Assembly: GCA_031287975.1 (NCBI GenBank)
Contig: JAITSF010000049.1
Span: forward strand, 1 to 9,194
Length of the DNA stretch: 9,194 nt
From: Candidatus Nomurabacteria bacterium
GTDB taxonomy: Bacteria; Patescibacteriota; Saccharimonadia; Saccharimonadales; Saccharimonadaceae
Direction: 5' to 3'
Shown here: in pieces, positions 1-6,190 of the stretch
How positions within the stretch are numbered: the stretch's first letter is position 1
Layout of the letters: each line of letters begins with the position of its first letter
Made by a program: the position numbers and the translations under genes
The notes under the pieces: model-generated
What the model was told of the DNA's origin: nothing
Seen by the model: the letters and a program-made list of their open reading frames with translations, nothing else
The model's database searches: none

Positions 1-230
1 TGATGTTGATCTCGATGATAAGTCAGTTTGCGGTACAGATTCCGCTAGCTTGGCAGCTGTCGGCGCGGATCGGGATTGATGGGATTTGGTGGTCGTTTGT
101 GGCATCATTTGCGATTAGCTTGATTTTGACCTGGGGGTTCTATTTGCAGGGCAGCTGGGCGCGCAAAAGACTGACCGAAGACGACAAACTCGAAGCTGAA
201 GCCAGCGAAGATGTCGAAGATAGACTATAA
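1..230 (+). CDS. MATE-type multidrug/polysaccharide exporter, C-terminal end only (partial)
   Basis: Only the last 75 or so residues are in the window; the frame is open from base 3 and the gene starts upstream. The visible part has two hydrophobic stretches (about residues 5-20 and 27-48) separated by a glycine-containing turn reading GIDGIWWSF. A short cytoplasmic tail beginning GSWARKRL follows and ends in a strongly acidic Glu/Asp cluster. The pattern of a Gly-Ile-Trp-Trp turn, a last helix, then G-x-W-x-(K/R) is typical of the end of MATE-family antiporters, which export cationic drugs or metabolites using Na+ or H+. A flippase of the same MOP superfamily is an alternative. The stop codon TAA overlaps a TATAAT at 226-231, just ahead of metG. 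Confidence 0.6.
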   Translation, partial: MLISMISQFAVQIPLAWQLSARIGIDGIWWSFVASFAISLILTWGFYLQGSWARKRLTEDDKLEAEASEDVEDRL

Positions 231-232
231 TA

Positions 233-241
233 TGGTATAAT
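233..241 (+). promoter_or_regulatory. Extended -10 promoter of metG, leaderless configuration
   Basis: The sequence TGGTATAAT contains a perfect -10 hexamer (236-241) preceded by the extended -10 TG motif. Exactly 6 bases separate it from the metG ATG at 248, so the predicted transcription start falls on or next to the start codon and there is no room for a Shine-Dalgarno site. A second TATAAT lies at 226-231. No convincing -35 is seen. Confidence 0.65.
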
Positions 242-247
242 TTTTCT

Positions 248-1684
248 ATGAGTAAAAAATATATTACCAGCGCTATTCCGTATGTTAATGCCAAGCCACA
301 TATTGGGCATGCTATGGATTATTTATTAGCCGACATTTGGGCGCGGTATCAGGCTGGACAAGGCAACGAAGTGCGCTACAGCGCTGGCACTGACGAACAT
401 GGTACCAAAGTCGAGCAGAAAGCCCGCGAAGCTGACGCTGAGCCGCAAGCTTATGTTGACGAGTTGCATAAAAGTTTTACGAGTATGGTCGGCCATTTAA
501 ATGTATCAGTAACGGATTTTGTGCGTACCACCGATACTAATCACCAACGCCGTGTGCAGGAAATTTGGCGGAAATTGGACAAAGCGGGGTTGATTTATAA
601 AGACACATATGAGGGTTGGTACTGCGTTGGTTGCGAAGGCTTTGTAACCGAAACCGAGGCCAAAAACATGAATTATACTTGTACTAGCCACCAAAAACCG
701 CTAGAGCGCTTGAGTGAGGAAAACTATTATTTGCGGGTTAGTAAGTTTACTGACGAAATCCGCCGCTTTAACGAAACGGCGATTGTGCCGGCTTTTCGCG
801 GTCGGGAAATCCTGGATTTAATAAAGGACGGCGCTCAGGACGTGTCGATTTCGCGCCCCAAAGAAAAGCTGAGTTGGGGGATTGCCGTGCCGGACGACGA
901 CAGCCAAGTTATGTATGTTTGGGTTGACGCGCTGAGTAATTATATTACGGCGCTGGGTTATCCGGACAAGGATTGGGCGGCGGACTTTTGGCCGGCTGAT
1001 GTTGAGGTTATCGGCAAGGATATTTTGCGCTTTCATTCGATAATTTGGCCGGCGATTTTGTTGGGATTGGGGTTGAAACTGCCGAAAAAGCTACTGGTGC
1101 ATGGTTTTGTCAATGCTGACGGTGTCAAAATGAGCAAATCAATCGGCAATGTGATAGACCCGATGGAAATTATCGATCAGTACGGCGCGGAGGCTTTTCG
1201 GTACTTCTTCGCGCGACATATTCCGACTTTTGATGACGGCGATTTCACATGGCAAAAGTTCCTAGCCGCCTATAACGGCGAATTAGCCAACGATTTAGGC
1301 AACCTAGTATCGAGGACTGCCAACATGTTAAAACGCTTTGTAGGGGGCTCTACGCGCGTTTCAGAGCATTTTTCGTGGGATTCGTCAAGTTTTAACCAGT
1401 TTATGGCGGATTTTCGGTTTGATATGGCGCTGGGCGAGGTTTGGAATTTAGCGCAGCATTTGAATCAGTATATTGACGAGCAGAAACCTTGGGAAGTGGC
1501 TAAATCTACAGTAAAACAATCCAGCGATATAACCCAGGTAATGTCCTACCTAGTCTCTGGCTTGCTTGAATTCTCCAAACTCCTAACCCCGTTCCTGCCC
1601 GATACCGCTGCTAAAATCGACCAAATCTTCGGCGGCGACAGTGTTGGCGAAGCGCCGATTTTGTTCCCGAAAGCCGAAAAATGA
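248..1684 (+). CDS. metG: Methionyl-tRNA synthetase
   Basis: Cytoplasmic class I aminoacyl-tRNA synthetase that charges tRNA-Met with methionine using ATP. The 478 residues hold all core landmarks: the HIGH motif at 18-21 (PHIGHA), GTDEHG at 47-52, a zinc knuckle with C126, C129, C145 and H148, and the KMSKS loop at 294-298. The anticodon-binding helical domain fills the C-terminal third, with QKPWEVAK near its middle. The protein stops there, so the extra C-terminal EMAP/Trbp111-like tRNA-binding domain of many bacterial MetRS is absent; this short form is normal for several lineages. The start is fixed by homology and by the -10 box 6 bases upstream. Its TGA stop overlaps the tatD ATG (ATGA), which suggests translational coupling. 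Confidence 0.97.
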   Translation: MSKKYITSAIPYVNAKPHIGHAMDYLLADIWARYQAGQGNEVRYSAGTDEHGTKVEQKAREADAEPQAYVDELHKSFTSMVGHLNVSVTDFVRTTDTNHQRRVQEIWRKLDKAGLIYKDTYEGWYCVGCEGFVTETEAKNMNYTCTSHQKPLERLSEENYYLRVSKFTDEIRRFNETAIVPAFRGREILDLIKDGAQDVSISRPKEKLSWGIAVPDDDSQVMYVWVDALSNYITALGYPDKDWAADFWPADVEVIGKDILRFHSIIWPAILLGLGLKLPKKLLVHGFVNADGVKMSKSIGNVIDPMEIIDQYGAEAFRYFFARHIPTFDDGDFTWQKFLAAYNGELANDLGNLVSRTANMLKRFVGGSTRVSEHFSWDSSSFNQFMADFRFDMALGEVWNLAQHLNQYIDEQKPWEVAKSTVKQSSDITQVMSYLVSGLLEFSKLLTPFLPDTAAKIDQIFGGDSVGEAPILFPKAEK

Positions 1685-2442
1685 GCTTAGTCGATACCCA
1701 CTGTCACATCCACGACACAGTGGATTTTGACTTGTCGGCGGAAGAAATTGTTCAGAATGCTCTCGAGGCGGGTGTCGATAGGATTATCACTGTCGGCACG
1801 GATGTTAATGACAGCTTAGCGGCAGTGAAATTTGCTGAAAAATACCAAGCGGTTTCGGCGTTGGTTGGCGTTTATCCGCTGATTGAAACCGCGCCAAATA
1901 TAGAGGAATTCGACAAGATTATTATTCAATATCGTCCTGTTGGTCTGGGCGATATCGGGCTGGATTATCATTATCAGCCATATAACCGCAACAAGCAGCT
2001 AAAATTATTGGAGAACCTGTTAAATTTAGCCCAAAAACACGATTTGCCAGTCAGTTTCCATGTTCGCGAAGCCTTTGACGACTTCTGGGCGGTTTTTGAC
2101 AATTTCCCGAAACTGCGCGGCACACTGCATAGCTATACCGACGATGTTAAAAATATGGAAAAAGGCTTGTCGCGTGGGTTGTATGTTAGTATAAACGGAA
2201 TTTTGACGTTTAATAAGAGTGCGGAGCTGAATAAAGTTTTTGTTCAAGTCCCGCTCGACAGAATAATTTTCGAAACTGACGCGCCGTATCTTGCGCCAGC
2301 GCCACATCGTGGCCGAAAAAACCAACCAGCCTATATCGCCGAAATCGCCCAGTTTTTCGCCGCCAAAAGAGCAGTAGATTTCGCACAAATAGCCGAAATA
2401 ACCACCAAAAACGCCGAAACTCTGTTTAGGTTATCAGGGTAA
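1681..2442 (+). CDS. tatD: TatD-family metal-dependent deoxyribonuclease
   Basis: TIM-barrel amidohydrolase-type nuclease of 253 residues, normal length for the family; TatD proteins are Mg/Mn-dependent DNA exonucleases linked to DNA repair. Visible metal-site motifs are DTHCH at 5-9 (two His ligands), H127 in FHVREA, H150 in GTLHSY and D200 in ETDAPYLAP, followed by the family tail PHRGRKNQP. Two usually conserved positions differ. The motif normally GxHP reads GVYP (Y65 for His), and the bridging Glu of GEIGLDY is Asp (GDIGLDY, D91). These are seen directly; their effect on activity is unknown. It overlaps metG by 4 bases; metG-tatD adjacency is common in bacteria. Confidence 0.92.
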   Translation: MSLVDTHCHIHDTVDFDLSAEEIVQNALEAGVDRIITVGTDVNDSLAAVKFAEKYQAVSALVGVYPLIETAPNIEEFDKIIIQYRPVGLGDIGLDYHYQPYNRNKQLKLLENLLNLAQKHDLPVSFHVREAFDDFWAVFDNFPKLRGTLHSYTDDVKNMEKGLSRGLYVSINGILTFNKSAELNKVFVQVPLDRIIFETDAPYLAPAPHRGRKNQPAYIAEIAQFFAAKRAVDFAQIAEITTKNAETLFRLSG

Positions 2443-2766
2443 AACTGCCACTCCCCACATCAACCCGTCATCGGAACAAACTTTACTATTAACGCTCCAT
2501 TTACCGATCTCATGCGCACTAAAGGCGCAAGCTGGCGTTTTGCCTACGACACCAACCTAAGCTATATGTTCTACTCGATTTTTTATAACTACACTCGTAA
2601 TTTAACCAACACCACCATTCCAGACGGTTTATTCAACGCCATTGACACCAGCCATGCCGCATCGGGCGACAATACTATCATCTATCACGGAGTCAAGGTC
2701 AGCTACGGGCAACCAGCGGGAGGGTACGCGGTGGATGTAGTTTATACGACAACACCGAACCCGTGA
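2443..2766 (+). pseudogene. C-terminal remnant of a probable surface/secreted protein
   Basis: This 327-base gap between tatD and the next gene holds one open frame, in the same frame as tatD and directly after its stop. The first ATG is at 2512 (84 codons), but protein-like sequence (GTNFTINAPFTDL) begins upstream of that ATG. This indicates a truncated 3' end rather than a complete gene. The composition is rich in Asn, Thr, Tyr and Ser, with few charges and no cysteine after the ATG, like extracellular beta-rich or pilin-like proteins of CPR bacteria. No Shine-Dalgarno site, promoter or signal peptide is visible. It could be expressed as a small protein from 2512, but a remnant left by rearrangement is more likely. 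The parent family is not recognised. Confidence 0.5.
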
Positions 2767-2772
2767 ATAATG

Positions 2773-2781
2773 TGTTATAAT
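2773..2781 (+). promoter_or_regulatory. Extended -10 promoter of the cysteine desulfurase operon, leaderless configuration
   Basis: TGTTATAAT combines the extended -10 TG element with a perfect TATAAT (2776-2781). The hexamer ends 6 bases before the ATG at 2788, the same spacing as at metG. No clear -35 is present, which fits extended -10 promoters. Confidence 0.65.
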
Positions 2782-2787
2782 ACAAGA

Positions 2788-3936
2788 ATGATATATTTGG
2801 ATTATGCGGCGGCGACGCCAGTGAGTAAAAAAGTTGTTCAGGCTATGTTGCCTTATTTTGGCGAAAATTTTTATAATCCTTCGGCGGCTTATGGGCCGGC
2901 GCGGCAGGTGCGGGCGGATTATCAGGAGGCTAAGCATCGGCTGGCGCAGTTGATCGGGGCGCGGCCGGCGGAGATCGTGATAACTCCGGGGGCGACAGAG
3001 TCGATAAATTTGGCGCTGTTTGGTGTCAAAACGCCGGTTCGAGGCGATAGTGCGGTAATTACCACCTCTGTTGAACATCCAGCGGTTTTAGAATGCGCTC
3101 GGGCGATCGGAGCGACTATTTTGCCGGTGGACGAGCAGGGGAGGCTAAATTTAGACGATTTACGAAAAAATATTACGGATGATACGCAGCTTATCTCTGT
3201 TGGATACGCTAATAACGAGCTGGGAACTGTCCAAAACCTGAAAGAAATTGCCGAGATATGCCGCCTAGAGCGCTTCAGACGGGCGGAGCGCAGTTTAGGG
3301 GTGCCATTAGTGTTGCATACAGACGCTTCCCAAGCCGCCGGTTATTTGGACGTTAATGTGGCGCGTTTAGGGGTCGATATGATGACTTTGAACTCTGGCA
3401 AGTGTTATGGGCCGAAAGGCGTCGGGCTGCTTTACGTGCGGTCTGGGACGGTTTTAGAGCCTATCATCAGGGGTGGCGGGCAAGAGATGGGGTTGCGTAG
3501 CGGGACAGAGAACGTGGCGGGAGTGATTGGTTTTGCTTTGGCTCTGGAAATCGCCGAGAAAAAGCGCAAAAGCGAGGTCAAAAGGTTAGAAATTCTGCGC
3601 GATAACTTGGAGAAGTATATAACTACTAACGGAGCTATTATTAACAGCAGGGCTAAGCATCGCCTGCCGAACATTATCAACTTTTCGGTTGACGGTTTAG
3701 ACGCCGAGCGGGTGGTGTTTGGGCTGGATCAGCGCGGTATTCAAGTGGCGACTGGCTCGGCCTGCGCGGCGAACAAGGGCGCGCGCTCGCATGTCCTGAC
3801 GGCGGTTGGTCTAACGCCCAGTCAGGCGGACGGTTCGTTGCGGATTTCGCTGGGGCGCGGTACAACTACGGCGCAAATCGAGAAATTTAAGCCGATTTTG
3901 AAGGAAGTTATCGAAAATGAGCAAAAATTCAGTTAA
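2788..3936 (+). CDS. iscS: Cysteine desulfurase, IscS/NifS class
   Basis: PLP enzyme that takes sulfur from L-cysteine as an enzyme persulfide and passes it to acceptors such as MnmA or Fe-S scaffolds. Of 382 residues, the fold markers are YLDYAAATP at 3-11, GATES at 68-72, H98 stacking on PLP (SVEHPAV), D179 and Q182 in HTDASQAAG, and the PLP lysine K205. The catalytic loop is ATGSACAA with Cys326. The usual SxHK before the PLP lysine reads NSGK, so the His next to the lysine is Gly. The start at 2788 (MIYLDYAA) is preferred over an in-frame ATG at 2770: homologues begin there and the 2770 start lies upstream of the -10 box. The 3' end overlaps mnmA by 20 bases. The pairing suggests a dedicated sulfur relay for tRNA thiolation. 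Confidence 0.93.
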   Translation: MIYLDYAAATPVSKKVVQAMLPYFGENFYNPSAAYGPARQVRADYQEAKHRLAQLIGARPAEIVITPGATESINLALFGVKTPVRGDSAVITTSVEHPAVLECARAIGATILPVDEQGRLNLDDLRKNITDDTQLISVGYANNELGTVQNLKEIAEICRLERFRRAERSLGVPLVLHTDASQAAGYLDVNVARLGVDMMTLNSGKCYGPKGVGLLYVRSGTVLEPIIRGGGQEMGLRSGTENVAGVIGFALALEIAEKKRKSEVKRLEILRDNLEKYITTNGAIINSRAKHRLPNIINFSVDGLDAERVVFGLDQRGIQVATGSACAANKGARSHVLTAVGLTPSQADGSLRISLGRGTTTAQIEKFKPILKEVIENEQKFS

Positions 3937-5140
3937 AAAAGTTTACGTTGGGATGTCCGGCGGGGTGGATTCGTCGCTGAGCGCGGCTTTGCTGGTCGAG
4001 GCTGGTTATGATGTGATGGGAGTTTATATGAAGAATTGGTCGCGCGATTTGCCTGGGATGCAGTGTCCTTGGGCGGAGGATTTGGCGGACGCTAAACGAG
4101 TGGCGGTGCAGCTCGGGATTCCTTTTCGGGTGTTTGATTTTGAGCGCGAGTATAAACATTTGGTGGTGGATTATATGATTGCGGAATACGCCCGTGGGCG
4201 GACACCGAATCCGGATATTATGTGTAATCAAGAGGTGAAATTTGGGTTGTTTTTGCGGGCGGCTTTGGCGGAGGGGGCGGATTTTATTGCGACAGGGCAT
4301 TATGCAAGAACAGGGACCGGAAACTCCGGCGCGCCCGTGTCGAATGCGGTCGATTTTGACGTTGAAAAATCTTTTTCTGCCTTTTTCGAATCACCAAGAG
4401 TCCCGCTCATGGCTTTCGAAAAAGGCAATCAAAAAGATTTTTCCACAAAATCGAAGCATCCGACGACGAGCGACGACGGAGTTTCCTCGCCTACCTATCT
4501 TTTGAGAGCTAAGGATACTAACAAAGACCAAACCTACTTTCTATATCGCGTGACAGCGGCGGCTTTGGCGCGGACGATTTTTCCGATTGGTGGGTTGACC
4601 AAGCCAGAGGTGCGGGCAGAGGCCAAGCGGCGCGGCTTAGCGACGGCTGGGCGGCGCGACAGTCAGGGGATTTGTTTTGTCGGTAATGTTGGGATTCGGG
4701 GATTTTTGGGGCAGTATGTCGAGGCCGTGGCCGGCGATATCGTGGAGCGAGAAACTAGGCGGGTTGTCGGTCGGCATGACGGAGCGATTTTTTATACTTT
4801 TGGTCAGCGGCATAATTTAGGGGTGGGCGGCGGGCTGCCGTATTATGTGGTGGGCAAGGACATGGAAAAGAATGAGGTTTATGTCAGTACGGATTTAAAT
4901 AATCGGGAATTTTGGCGCGCGGAATTGCGCCTGAGCGACAGGCATTGGATCAACGATCCGCCGGTGGCTGGTCGGCGATATCAAGTTCGTTTGCGACACC
5001 GCGCGCCGCTGGTGGACTGCGAGTTTGACGGCGAAACTATTAAACTGGCTGCGCCCGAGCGCGCTGTCGCCGCCGGTCAATCGGCGGTTATTTACGACGG
5101 CGAGGTAGTGCTTGGCGGCGGTGTTGTGTTAAACAGTTGA
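3917..5140 (+). CDS. mnmA: tRNA-uridine 2-sulfurtransferase MnmA, with a 56-residue inserted element
   Basis: Cytoplasmic enzyme that adenylates and then thiolates U34 of tRNA Lys, Glu and Gln (s2U34), using persulfide sulfur from a cysteine desulfurase such as the upstream gene. Of 407 residues, the PP-loop ATPase motif SGGVDSS is at 14-20, the nucleophile C103 sits in NPDIMCNQEVKFG, ATGHYAR is at 125-131, KDQTYFLY at 203-210, and the second catalytic cysteine C253 in SQGICFVG. Residues 135-190 are not family sequence: they are encoded by a 168-bp palindromic element inserted in frame. Removing it leaves 351 residues, a normal length, and joins TGHYARTGT directly to SPTYLLRAKD. A Shine-Dalgarno AAGGAAG lies at 3901-3907. 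Both catalytic cysteines are intact, so the protein is probably functional. Confidence 0.95.
   Translation: MSKNSVKKVYVGMSGGVDSSLSAALLVEAGYDVMGVYMKNWSRDLPGMQCPWAEDLADAKRVAVQLGIPFRVFDFEREYKHLVVDYMIAEYARGRTPNPDIMCNQEVKFGLFLRAALAEGADFIATGHYARTGTGNSGAPVSNAVDFDVEKSFSAFFESPRVPLMAFEKGNQKDFSTKSKHPTTSDDGVSSPTYLLRAKDTNKDQTYFLYRVTAAALARTIFPIGGLTKPEVRAEAKRRGLATAGRRDSQGICFVGNVGIRGFLGQYVEAVAGDIVERETRRVVGRHDGAIFYTFGQRHNLGVGGGLPYYVVGKDMEKNEVYVSTDLNNREFWRAELRLSDRHWINDPPVAGRRYQVRLRHRAPLVDCEFDGETIKLAAPERAVAAGQSAVIYDGEVVLGGGVVLNS
4319..4486 (+). repeat. 168-bp palindromic element inserted in frame in mnmA
   Basis: An imperfect inverted repeat with two arms of 72 bases (4319-4390 and 4415-4486) around a 24-base centre. 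Blocks that match perfectly between the left arm and the reverse complement of the right arm include GGAAACTCCG at the outer ends, TCGATTTTG, GAAAAATCTTTTT and TGCCTTTTTCGAA at the inner end; the rest differ by substitutions and small gaps. The element starts and ends on codon boundaries and is 56 codons long, so the mnmA frame is kept. It falls in a surface-loop position between two conserved MnmA motifs. This resembles the coding palindromic elements known from Rickettsia (RPE), but it is not claimed to be related. It could also fold as an RNA hairpin in the mRNA. Confidence 0.85.
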
Positions 5141-5164
5141 CTGGCGCGCTGAATACGTTATAAT
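5137..5164 (+). promoter_or_regulatory. Sigma70-type promoter for the membrane protein gene
   Basis: A -35 TTGACT (5137-5142) and a perfect -10 TATAAT (5159-5164) are separated by 16 bases. The -35 overlaps the end of mnmA. Predicted start near 5171 gives a leader of about 23 bases containing a Shine-Dalgarno sequence, in contrast to the leaderless genes in this window. Confidence 0.75.
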
Positions 5165-5193
5165 AAACTTGTATAAGTTTTGAGAGGGGAAAA

Positions 5194-6006
5194 ATGGACG
5201 GAATGAAATTGGACGAGCAATATCGGCAGAAAAATGGGTTGGGGCCGGCTGCTCCCGAGCCGAATGCCGCGCCTAAAGAGCCAGTTCATAAAAGGCTGAC
5301 TTTTAATTCAGCGACTGTCGAGCAGGTCGAGCCAGCACATCAAGCCGCCGCTGTTGATAAGCCTGAAATTGTGGTCGGGAACAGCCCGCCGGCAGTTGGT
5401 TTTATCGACAAAGTTTTGTCGGAAAGCGGTGCTCCGAAGGTTAAAAAAGTTAAATCTCCCGAGCCGCTTAAAACCCCGAAAATCCCGAAACCTAAGCCCG
5501 CGTCTAAACATAAACTGCCCGCCAAACCTCAAGTCGCGCCGATAGCCGCGCCAAAAGTCGCTCAAAAGCCAGTGCTCAAACCCAAACCACCTAAAAAACC
5601 CAAAACCGCCAACCAGAGCGACTTAACAACGCAACTTTTCGCCATTGGTAAAATAGTGCTTTTTGTGTCGGTAATAATATTTAGTTTGTATAATTATATC
5701 GAAGTTCGGCGCTTGAACGATCTACTCGACACCGAGGTCGGTCAACAGAGCCAGAATGACACTAAAAACAAGGAACTTATCAACACCATCAGCGCTTTTC
5801 GGCTGTTACCGGACAGTGAATATGAAGTTTATACTGTCAAGGACAAAACCAAACTTGTCAACGATCCGGTGTTTGAGCGCGCCGAAAATGGCGACAAGGT
5901 CGTGGTTTATCCGAGTGATTCGCTGACGATTGTTTATCGCGAAAGCGAGGGCAAGATTGTCGGCGAAAGTAAAAATTCCGCTTTGACAGAGAAAAATGAT
6001 AAATGA
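5194..6006 (+). CDS. CPR-type single-span membrane protein with Pro/Lys-rich cytoplasmic tail
   Basis: Function unknown. The 270-residue protein has three parts. Residues 1-145 form a low-complexity, Pro/Lys/Ala-rich region, probably disordered and increasingly basic toward the membrane (KTPKIPKPKP, KPKPPKKPK). One transmembrane helix lies at about 149-168 (LFAIGKIVLFVSVIIFSLYN). A short linker leads to an outer domain at about 195-260 containing LPDSEYEVYTVKDKTKL, ENGDKVVVYP and TIVYRESEGKIV. The outer domain matches my memory of a small domain common in CPR proteins (pattern LP-x-E...T-V-x-D...NGD-K...YR...KI); I know no function for it. Positive-inside topology puts the tail in the cytoplasm. 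GAGAGGGGA at 5182-5190 supports the start at 5194. It is monocistronic, with its own promoter. Confidence 0.85.
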   Translation: MDGMKLDEQYRQKNGLGPAAPEPNAAPKEPVHKRLTFNSATVEQVEPAHQAAAVDKPEIVVGNSPPAVGFIDKVLSESGAPKVKKVKSPEPLKTPKIPKPKPASKHKLPAKPQVAPIAAPKVAQKPVLKPKPPKKPKTANQSDLTTQLFAIGKIVLFVSVIIFSLYNYIEVRRLNDLLDTEVGQQSQNDTKNKELINTISAFRLLPDSEYEVYTVKDKTKLVNDPVFERAENGDKVVVYPSDSLTIVYRESEGKIVGESKNSALTEKNDK

Positions 6007-6034
6007 TTGCATTATTTTCTGGTTATAGTATATT
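6007..6034 (+). promoter_or_regulatory. Promoter of the trp leader/trpB2 transcript
   Basis: A -35 TTGCAT (6007-6012) immediately follows the upstream stop codon, and a -10 TATATT (6029-6034) follows after 16 bases. The -10 ends 6 bases before the leader-peptide ATG at 6041, so the mRNA should begin at or next to that ATG and the leader peptide would be translated without a Shine-Dalgarno sequence. Confidence 0.65.
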
Positions 6035-6040
6035 TAGATT

Positions 6041-6121
6041 ATGAACAAGCAGAGAGTTTTCCAAAACAACTGGTGGCAGAACGGCACTTACGGTGGCGAT
6101 TTGCTTCGTGTTTTGGAATAA
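6041..6121 (+). CDS. trpL: Trp leader peptide (26 residues) with tandem Trp codons
   Basis: A short open frame of 26 codons plus TAA, with two adjacent Trp codons (TGGTGG at 6071-6076, residues 11-12, context FQNNWWQNG). It lies between a promoter and an intrinsic terminator, 70 bases upstream of trpB2. This is the arrangement of a classical attenuation leader peptide, whose translation senses charged tRNA-Trp. No Shine-Dalgarno sequence is present; the -10 box is 6 bases before the ATG, suggesting leaderless translation. The peptide itself needs no function. The assignment rests on the Trp codons plus the switching RNA structures, not on homology. Confidence 0.82.
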   Translation: MNKQRVFQNNWWQNGTYGGDLLRVLE

Positions 6122-6165
6122 TTTAACTCAAAAATATCAATCAGGTCGCCACTAGGCGATTTTTT
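6059..6165 (+). promoter_or_regulatory. Tryptophan-responsive transcription attenuator
   Basis: Three competing pairings are visible. (a) TTCCAAAACA (6059-6068) pairs perfectly over 10 bp with TGTTTTGGAA (6109-6118), enclosing the Trp codons. (b) The antiterminator joins 6092-6103 to 6142-6153, 12 consecutive pairs including three G.U, with GTGGCGA/TCGCCAC as its perfect core. (c) The terminator pairs TCGCC (6146-6150) with GGCGA (6155-6159), followed by T6. Segment GGCGATTT occurs twice (6095-6102 and 6155-6162), so 6142-6153 must choose one partner. A ribosome stalled at the Trp codons leaves 6092-6103 free, so the antiterminator forms and trpB2 is transcribed. A ribosome reaching the stop codon at 6119-6121 covers it, and the terminator forms. 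Mechanism inferred from the E. coli trp model. Confidence 0.82.
6143..6165 (+). terminator. Attenuator terminator hairpin before trpB2
   Basis: Stem TCGCC/GGCGA with a 4-base loop (ACTA), extendable by two G.U pairs and one A-U at its base, followed by an uninterrupted run of six T (6160-6165). It lies between the leader peptide stop and the trpB2 ribosome binding site, so it acts before the structural gene. Confidence 0.85.
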
Positions 6166-6190
6166 AAATAATCTAAATAAGGAGAATATC

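Noticed and set aside
2770..2787. Earlier ATG start for the cysteine desulfurase (MCYNTR extension)
   Set aside because: It would place the start upstream of the -10 box, and the family consensus begins with the IYLDYAA strand right at 2788.
4242..4505. Alternative-frame open stretch inside mnmA over the palindromic element
   Set aside because: mnmA motifs on both sides prove the main frame; the extra open frame is a by-product of the insertion and base composition.
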